Assembly: GCA_942159475.1 (NCBI GenBank)
Contig: OW804102.1
Span: forward strand, 33,052,873 to 33,116,872
Origin: Sthenelais limicola
Lineage: Eukaryota > Annelida > Polychaeta > Phyllodocida > Sigalionidae
Reading direction: 5' to 3'
Length of the DNA stretch: 64,000 bases
The notes beneath the pieces were generated by a model. The model saw only the letters and a list, made by a program, of their open reading frames with translations. It did no database searches and was not told where the DNA came from. Below, piece after piece: positions 56,924-64,000 of this stretch. The translations under genes and the position numbers were made by a program. Position 1 is the first letter of the stretch, and every line of letters starts with the position of its first letter.

Positions 56924-57080
56924 TTTTTTTTTTAAAGATTTTATTTTATTTTCACTGGGTACATCACCTCCAAGAGGAGTAGGATATTCCGGCGGAACCC
57001 AGCTTGGGTTAAAGAATGATTATATACATAGCATAAGTAAGCAAAAGGTAAAAGACAAGGTTGAAGATAACCTCTTACTG
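56924..57080 (-). mobile_element. Poly(A)-ended insertion in the inverted-repeat spacer
   Basis: TTTTTTTTTTTTAAAGATTTTATTTTATTTTCACTGGGTACATC on the plus strand reads on the minus strand as GTGAAAATAAAATAAAATC followed by poly(A): polyadenylation signals and a tail. It probably marks a retroelement or retrocopy inserted between the two arms. Body not identified. Confidence 0.4.
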
Positions 57081-57544
57081 TAAGAGAGACTTCAAAATTG
57101 TTTGTACCGTACTATTGACAAATTCTATGTTACAAAAATATAACGTGAGAGCAAAGGCTTCATATCGCCACATTGTGTCAAATAATAATTTGTAAGGTGG
57201 GTCAACATTTGTTTGGACTGTACCATTGGGGAAATCAATGTTAAACTGAAAAGATGTGGAAAAATAGCTTCGAATCACATAATGCTGTAGGATTATGTGT
57301 GGGAAGGTCTAGATTTTTTAGGGTAGAGAGGTTAGCAGAGTATTGTTAATATATATAGAATTTCAACACATTCCAGGTGAACCTCTAACTTATGAGAGTG
57401 GCCTGTAGCTGTGCTGAATAATAATTTGTACTAAGAAGTAGGTAGGAAGATGCAGAAAGGGATTATAGAAGAGTATACATAATATACAGTATACATAACA
57501 TACAGTATACATAACACATATATACATAACAAGTGTCTGTTTTC

Positions 57545-57567
57545 CTCTCTCTCTCTCTCTCTCTCTG
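57545..57567. repeat. (CT)n microsatellite
   Basis: CTCTCTCTCTCTCTCTCTCTCTG, 22 bp, within the spacer of the large inverted repeat. Confidence 0.9.
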
Positions 57568-58400
57568 TCTTTCTACACATAGTGCCGCTCATTACTCATT
57601 ATACTCAGGTATAACTAATTTGCCTAAATAATGTCTAAAAGTATACATGTCCGAATACTTATGCTCATTACTCGAAAACTATTTGAGTCTTTTCCAAAAT
57701 TTAAAATTTATTAAATACCTGAACATATCTATTTGACTGTCCTAAAATCATATAATTATTGGATCATTATCTGTACCTCATTTGGCAATCGTTGCTAGTA
57801 ATGTATTATATAAGATGAATATTTTACAATATGAAAAAATATATTAAATTATTAACTAACGTCTGTACAGGCAAGTTAATTCGGTTCGGTTCGGGCATCG
57901 GATTTCGGCATCCGATTCGGACATTTGACATTGGTTGATGGGTAAAAGGTCTTCCATAGAAATCCGATGCCCGAACCGAACCGAACCGAACCGAACCCCG
58001 AACCCATACCGAACCCTGTATGACAATACGCCATTTTAAAGCATAGCAAACAGCTCTCACCGAAAAGAAACAATTCGGAAAAATTGTCTTTTTTTCGGCC
58101 TCAGTTCGGCCTCAGTTCGGTAATCACCAACCTTTATAATTTGCCGAATGATCCGATATCCGAACCGAGACAGAGACTTGTTATGTATATGTGTTATGTA
58201 TACTGTATGTTATGTATACTGTATATTATGTATACTATATGTTAGTTATATATGGTATGCGGTATATATACATGTATGTATGGATGATATATTGTATGTA
58301 TATCATGGTACATGTGGCCAATTCCACCAATTTGGCAACATTTGGTCTCCTACTGTCATAATCATTTCATATCATTGTCTGAGTCAGGTGTGTATGTCAG

Positions 58401-58449
58401 GTATGTATGTATGTATGTATGTATGTATGTATGTATGTATGTATGTATA
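58401..58449 (+). repeat. (ATGT)n microsatellite
   Basis: About 12 GTAT units, the inverted counterpart of 56718-56762, followed by GTATATATACATACATACACATATTATATATATAC, which can itself fold back. Confidence 0.9.
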
Positions 58450-58687
58450 CATGTATGTATGTGTATGTATGTATATATACATACATACACATATTATATA
58501 TATACATATATATACATATTATGTATGTTATATAAGCATAAAAGATTGCCGAATGCCGAGTTTTCCGAATCTCGGCCGAATTCGGCCGAGTTTCGGCCAA
58601 AACTCGGCCGGGTTTCGGCCGAGTTTTGGCCGAATTGATCCAATTCGGATAACCAAAGTTCGGTATATGGGTAAATGGTCTTCCATA

Positions 58688-60191
58688 CTATACTGTGCTA
58701 CTGTGTACCCGTGAATAGGCACTTGAATGGGTTGTATCACAGAACTAGAGTATAGTATCCTTAATCTAGTTATGTGGTTGTATGTACAGCTAACCCAACC
58801 CCCAACCCGTCCCCACTCACTCCGTCCGCCCCCTCCCACCGCCTTACACCTTACAAATCAAAATAATCATTATAATCCTATATGTCTATGTACATTATAT
58901 ACACCCACTATGTAAAACCCGAAGTCAACTATTGTCTCTGAAATGTAAGATCTTTATTCATTGATATTAAAATTAAATGGTGTATTTAGCATATTAATAG
59001 GGAAAAAAATTAAGATGGTTAACAAATGTTCTCGCTGATTAGATACTCTCTATCTGCGCAGCCATCCGAGTAGTTTTGATAGTATCTTATACATTAGCTC
59101 AAGAATTTATTAAATCTGTTCAAGTGAAACGAATAAAACATGAAATTATGTTTAAGCACAGCACAGCCATATTGTACATTGCGCAAATATCAACTGCTGT
59201 AACCAGTGTAGAAAATCATACTCATTTATGTATTTATGTAGCTACGGTATGTTCCTGGAAACCTGGCAAAGAGTGTCGCACCTATTTGTACTAACTTTAG
59301 GAACGGACCGATAAACCATTATAATTATTACATACTGAATATAGAGCATCTGCTTTTCAGAGCAGATCAAACTCACCCTCCCCACCCCACTCCGCAGCCC
59401 CCGCCCCCATCATGAAATAACAGGAACCATCCCTGACAGTGGCGTCCATAAACAAAACATCTTTACGACAGAGCTTCTCGTGTCATATCAGTAAGATTAA
59501 AAGACTACTCGTTAGTGGAGTCGTGAGGAGTGGACAGACACTGGCAGATAGAGAAGAGGAAAGAGATATAGAAAGTAACCTGAGGAACATATGTTGAAAC
59601 CGAAAACAAAAGAAACATTGAGGCAAGAGAAGAAAAACAAAAAGGGCCAATAAAGCATCATTCACACTTCAATTCGTCTAAAAATATAGTGCCTGGATTT
59701 CCCGGTAAGTACCTCTGGGTTGTTTAAAGTTTAAGAAAGTTTAATTGATATTGACTTCGACTACATTTCTTCAAATTCTAAAAAATGCAGTCAACTATAT
59801 TAGTTACTAATACTGGCATTCTACAAATTAGTATAGCTAATGAGTATGAAAAACAGCGGTACACATTGAGGGAATTGTGCTAAATAATTCTGAAAAATGA
59901 TTATTTAATACAAGGTATATATCCAAATATATATCTTGTGAATAAACAAATACGTCGCTTTTCGGACGGCGTGACACAACTATTATAGAATGGATAATGA
60001 TATCGATAACTTCAGAAAATATTTGGCTTGAAATAAGCAGAATATGTGTATAATTGCAGAGAACTTTATGTTTTGTATTTGAGGAACAGATATGTAACTT
60101 ATTATCATAGGGATTGATTGAGTATTCTTTCTCCATTAAGTTTGATACATGGTAAGCTTTTATACCTTACTAATGCAAAAAGCCTAGCTTG
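58688..60191. other. About 1.5 kb with no supported gene
   Basis: C-rich patches at about 58797-58850 and 59378-59408 (CACCCTCCCCACCCCACTCCGCAGCCCCCGCCCCC). No exon or repeat structure recognised. Confidence 0.35.
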
Positions 60192-60862
60192 ATATTGGTG
60201 TAGATGCATAACTTAGCCTAAAGTTGGGACAGCACAGCTATATTTAGACAACAACATAGTTAGGACTCTTAGGTCTGTCCTAAGTGAACTCAGTTTGGGT
60301 GCATTATAAGTACTTTACCGAAATGTAGAAAGCCCTATTATGGACTTAGAAGGTTGTGGTTTGGAGCGAAGAGTCTTATGGCATGGGATAGAGGACGAGC
60401 GATAGCGAGTTTTCTATCTCCAAGTCCTTTAGGGGTCGACCACAGACTCTATCCGCTGGTAGGATTGTCCGTTACAAGGGCAATTTAGGGACAAAACTGG
60501 ACCAAATACCCCTAAACTTAATTAGGTTTACTGAGGTCGTAAAAACACTTACTATAATTGTTGATAATCGATCATTAGCCACCTAGCTTAAAACAGAAGA
60601 AATGGCTATTCCCTATGTGTTTCCTTAATTTAGGAATAATAGTTCCCACCTTGGACACTACTCAGCCAATGTAGTTGCAGGTCAGCCTTCCGAGGGTAGG
60701 CCAGCAGAGAAAAGCTTACGCTCCTCTTTCTCTCTGACGTGCCTAGCCTTAAGTTAGGAACACCATCGTCCTGAAATTATGCACCGAATCCCATTCCTAA
60801 TGATATAAGAACCATAAACCAAACACTTAGGTCCAAATTCTACACCTATACACCAATGTTGT
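60192..60862. mobile_element. Possible MITE with ATTGGTGTA ends
   Basis: Left GATATTGGTGTAGATGCATAAC and right TACACCTATACACCAATGTT are inverted over ATTGGTGTA. Further in, GATGCATAACTTAGCC faces TCCTGAAATTATGCACC, and GCCTAAAGTTGGGAC faces CTAGCCTTAAGTTAGGAAC. CTTAGGTCTGTCCTAAG is an internal palindrome. The ends are imperfect and no target duplication was found. Confidence 0.35.
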
Positions 60863-61599
60863 TGCTGTTGAGCTGGTTCTGTAGATGGTCAGGGATATAT
60901 GGTCATGCAGTACATGTATATATATACAGACTATTTTAACATGTCGTGTCCAGATCTAGTCCAGTACCTAGTAAAAAAACACTCCTTCCAGTCTGCCAGT
61001 AGCTTTTGTATCAAAGAGACTATATAATCACCGTGTTTATTACAAGGGGCATGAAATGTTTCCGAGGTATTCAAAGAAATGGTTGTCTGCCAGGTAGGGC
61101 TTTTACATAAAATATATACATGTACATGCGATTTGACCCTCAATATATGATGCGATTTGACCCTCCATCTCAATCGATTACAAACCAAACAGAGTGCCAA
61201 TGGGTATAAAAGAGATCCATGCAAATGATTAGTACTTAGTCAGTTAAGTTGGTTGTTGTATAGAGCTGTGTCCAGTCTCAATTCATTGAAGATATAATAT
61301 TATTGAAAGACCTATTCCGTCAAGCAAACTGACCTTATAAAGGGCTAGACGAGAAGTGATGGACCCTCCTTCTGTGAGGGCAAATAAGCCCACCTCCAAA
61401 ATCAACCAGTGTCCACTCCCATCTATACACGACCCTGATATATGGCCCTGTTTTCAATGTTTTGAGTGTAAGTGGCGACATGTTGATGGTCTCAAAGGAA
61501 ACTTGACTTAGGTAGCTGCCCTTTTGTCTGGAAAAAGTACTGCACTTATGGTACAGCAATATGGTCTTTTGAAAACATTCATTATCCGCGCCTGCCCTA
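60863..61599. other. No gene seen
   Basis: A short direct repeat GATTTGACCCTC-AT is at 61131 and 61153. The minus-strand open stretches here (60931-61224, 61335-61622) lack splice borders and the second overlaps a MITE fragment. Confidence 0.35.
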
Positions 61600-61741
61600 A
61601 TGCCTTCCAATGATAACTTCACTAATTATCGCTCACCGGCGGCCGTTTTCTCTCGGCCTATATATCCAACCCTTTAAGTCATAATATGGGTTAATTTGTT
61701 TAAATTTGTTTTGTCATGATAGCTGAGAATGCAGCTCTAAT
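61600..61741 (+). mobile_element. Right half of an AAGCTGC MITE copy
   Basis: AATTATCGCTCACCGGCGGCCGTTTTCTCTCGGCC and TTTTGTCATGATAGCTGAGAATGCAGCTCTAA match the right half and terminus of 36403-36772. Confidence 0.6.
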
Positions 61742-62289
61742 TAACTGACTATCAAATGATAATTTAGACTCCAGTGTCATTCAGTACATCCCTAAATTTA
61801 ACGTCGATCTGTTGGTGTTTCTCAGAATGCTATTACCATGCAGTCACGTTTATCCAGAAACTGTGAGAAGGTCAAGCCAAGGTCAAGGCAATCAGTGAAG
61901 TACGACAGTTTCAATGGCTGTAAACAATTGTGACTGGCTCCTTCTAGGCATGTGCAATGGGGTAAAACTAAGAACGTGTGAAGGACCAGGATATATCTTT
62001 TTGTAAATTGGAACAAAAGTATTTTCAGCAAGTAGATCTTTGATGAGATTCCATCATTGTATACGAGAGGCACTGTACAGCGGCGGCCGATTGAACTCTA
62101 TTCTAAATTACCTGATCTCAACGCACTTGAAACCATACAAAAGGCCGTCGCACACAATCAGGATTTGGAGGCCTCACGACGAGTCATTTCAGCCTGTACG
62201 TTGACGTGGGTCTTGCCGACAAGTTGTATCTCAATTGACGTCAAGACGTGCATCAAATTGTGGCCTGATTTTCACGCACACATACAGGA
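61742..62289. other. No gene supported
   Basis: A plus-strand open stretch at 62057-62320 runs into the AATCGTG repeat region and contains its motifs in antisense, so it is not treated as a gene. Confidence 0.35.
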
Positions 62290-62700
62290 CCTCAGGCAAG
62301 ATTTGAGTCGCACGATTTAAAGACTTTGGCTGCCAAATCGTACACCAAATCTTGTGTGTGTGTCTCTGTGCACGATTTGTTGTAGACTCCTAAATTACGT
62401 TTTAAATTACTCCTAAATTAAGTATCTGTCTTCACTGAGAATAGCAACTCATAAGTTGTAATGTCTATGAGCGAAACAAATACATTCAAACAAACATGTA
62501 GCAGATTCAACCAATAACTAGTGAACCAAAACTTGGCCAGACTATTTTATGACATCGTAAGTGTGTTTGCCCATTTCCCACGATCTCAGGTTTTTGCTCA
62601 ATTTTCCTGAAATCGTGAGTGTTTGCCCAGTAAAAATGGACACGATTTAAACAAAACGCCATACTATTTCATCCCATGAACACTGAAATCGTGAGAACAT
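62290..62700. repeat. CACGATTT/AAATCGTG-rich stretch
   Basis: CACGATTT, AAATCGT(A/G), CACGATCT or ATCGTAAGTG occurs about nine times in both orientations in 400 bp. It includes a direct pair ATCGT(A/G)AGTG(TG)TTTGCCCA at about 62555 and 62612. Probably another motif-dense non-autonomous element; termini not delineated. Confidence 0.4.
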
Positions 62701-63587
62701 CTGTTCATGAAAAATAGATTTCATTATAATTATTATGAAATTATGAAATAATTGTTGTATGGGTTAATAATTCAAAATCTAATAAAATGATCTTATTGCT
62801 AGACGAGAATAATCGTTGAGTGCACGGGTGCTTGCCTTCCTAACTCGTGCATATAATCATGTGTTCATTATAATCACATGGAAATCCATTATAGGCCACA
62901 ATATAATATTTCATAAAGTTTCATCATGTCCCTTTTGCACACCCAAAACATTACAGAACGTAGGCATAATTGTCAAGGAAACCACTCCTTGATTTATCTA
63001 TGTACCGATACCATTTCTAGGTCACTATAATTTATATATGAAATATATTATACAGATAGCACTGACATACTTCATCCAAAAAGTGTATGATGTCAGATTA
63101 GGTTCCATGGTTACACACAACCTCAATTATGCAACCTAGGTTGTGTAGAACAATGTCATTATTAAATAAATAGGACTTTATGATCATTTCAGTTTCTAAT
63201 AAATAATACTTACCAGAGCTTATTATATAATTCATCAAGTAGAAAGCATGGGAAGAAGGAAATGATAGAGACACTTATAATAATTATATAATTGTACCCC
63301 AAATGGGGAACACGATTTCCGCATTCCATATGTATCGAATCCCTCGCCACTCTATATATAGAGTGACTGGTATCCAGTTTGCATGTATTACCAAATACGT
63401 ATGATAAGTTATGCATTATTATCCAGAGTGTTTTAATAGTTCACATGTGTTTACTGATGTTTAGGTAATTATCGCGGAAAAACAATAAAATATTTTATAT
63501 TATTGACCAAGCACGACCTTCTCTCAATAGTTTTCCTGGCATATATTTATATAAGAAACTAGGACATCATTCAAGTCTAACTTTGTC
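62701..63587. other. No gene; possible upstream region
   Basis: AT-rich. TATATAAG at 63548-63555 precedes the ATG at 63588 by only 33 bases, leaving little room for a leader. CTCTATATATAGAG at 63350 is a perfect 14-bp palindrome. Confidence 0.3.
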
Positions 63588-63929
63588 ATGAAACGCAGAG
63601 ACGATGCGCCAAAGGTCCTTACAACTCCTCGGGTGAGTTGTTTGCGCTCATTGAATGGCAGAATGCCAATACAAGGTAGGATTCATGGGGGGATCTGAGG
63701 GGAAAATTTCCCATGACGTCAAGTGTTTACGACTGTCATGTCATGCATGTGTATAAGGGTAGTGTCTTTATCAAAGACAGACCTGTACCTATATATGGAA
63801 TAGTCTCCCTCTAGGTTTGAGAATGGAAGAGGATAGAGAGAAATATGTAAAGGATTTAAAAACTGAATGGAAGACGCGTTTTGAACAATTTCGACTTTTG
63901 AATTACCAAGATCTAAAATTCTTGGGATG
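63588..63929 (+). CDS. First two exons of a candidate gene running off the right edge
   Basis: Exon 1 (63588-63675) begins TTTGTCATGAAACGC and encodes 29 residues (MKRRDDAPKVLTTPR then VSCLRSLNGRMPIQ), ending at donor CAAG|GTAGGA in phase 1. Exon 2 starts at 63815 after a good acceptor, AGTCTCCCTCTAG. In the matching phase it encodes MEEDREKYVKDLKTEWKTRF and QFRLLNYQDLKFLG, ending at donor GATG|GTTAGT (63929) in phase 2. A GTGAGT inside exon 1 (63633) is an alternative donor but gives an in-frame stop in exon 2. Exon 2 is charged and helical, with no low complexity. I do not recognise the protein. Intron 1 (139 nt) contains a TGACGTCA (63713). The rest of the gene would lie beyond 64000. Confidence 0.4.
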
Positions 63930-64000
63930 GTTAGTTTCTTTCTGATTTATTTTGTTCTTTACACCCTGATTTGTGTGTGGGGGTTTTCGACCTGATATGA

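Larger units (their letters stand above)
56501..58687. repeat. Large inverted repeat with CGGCCGAAA arrays and (CATA)n/(ATGT)n
   Basis: Outer arms 56558-56922 and 58237-58687 are inverted copies. From outside in: TATGGAAGACCATTTACCCAT, ATACCGAACTTCGG, a (CGGCCGAAAC)n array, GCATTCGGCAATCTTTTATGC, a (CATA)n/(ATGT)n microsatellite, AGGAGACCAAATGTTG, AATTGGTGGAATTGGCCACAT, ACCATATATAACTAACATA. The right arm is longer because its microsatellite expanded. The 1.3-kb spacer holds another inverted unit at 57883-57994: GGTTCGGTTCGGGCATCGGATTT facing AAATCCGATGCCCGAACCGAACC. Inside that is a reversed copy of 56501-56557 (GGAAGACCTTTTACCCATCAACCGATGTC). No protein. Confidence 0.85.

Noticed and set aside
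1..64000. tRNA or rRNA genes
   Set aside because: No T-loop GGTTCGAATCC-type motif with a matching acceptor stem, and no rRNA core sequence, was noticed on either strand; a covariance-model scan would settle it.

Overview
The window is eukaryotic and looks like an AT-rich, repeat-dense invertebrate genome. Support for this: three fragments of non-LTR reverse transcriptase, one DIRS-like first ORF, many short inverted-repeat transposons (MITEs), a 29-bp minisatellite, candidate exons with GT-AG borders, and no bacterial operons. A dispersed repeat beginning GAGTGAGTGAG and continuing TTGCTTTACGCCC resembles tails I know from mollusc SINE-like repeats, so I favour a lophotrochozoan, probably a mollusc. 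That is inference and was not tested.

Layout. 0-1.6 kb: first ORF of a DIRS-like element on the minus strand; the rest lies off the left edge. 2.5-7 kb: MITEs, SINE-like copies and tandem duplications. 7-20 kb: mostly unremarkable DNA with four inverted-repeat elements and two minus-strand candidate genes (exons at 10.3 and 12.3 kb; a compact three-exon gene at 18.5-19.3 kb). 20-27.5 kb: a GCAAT-rich element, a plus-strand two-exon candidate gene (23.36-25.39 kb) and further exon-like segments. 27.7-36.8 kb: a second GCAAT element, two motif-dense MITEs and a 370-bp MITE. 37.3-38.7 kb: palindromes, an LTR-like stretch with repeated TGACG sites, and a GC-rich promoter-like segment. 40.4-45.3 kb: two LINE fragments, one split by a 932-bp piggyBac-like MITE. 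46.7-48.4 kb: about 60 copies of a 29-bp unit. 49-56 kb: MITE fragments, a 138-nt foldback, a possible terminal exon and a third LINE fragment. 56.5-58.7 kb: a large inverted repeat rich in CGAA/TTCGG. 60-62.7 kb: two more inverted-repeat or motif-rich stretches. 63.6-63.9 kb: the first two exons of a candidate gene that runs off the right edge.

No intact long host CDS, rRNA, tRNA or CRISPR was found. Host genes are visible only as small exon candidates whose splice signals and phases I read by eye; treat them as hypotheses. The strongest structural results are the transposon calls, where both inverted ends can be read, and the nested insertion at 43 kb, where removing the insert and one TTAA gives back an open reverse-transcriptase frame across the junction.
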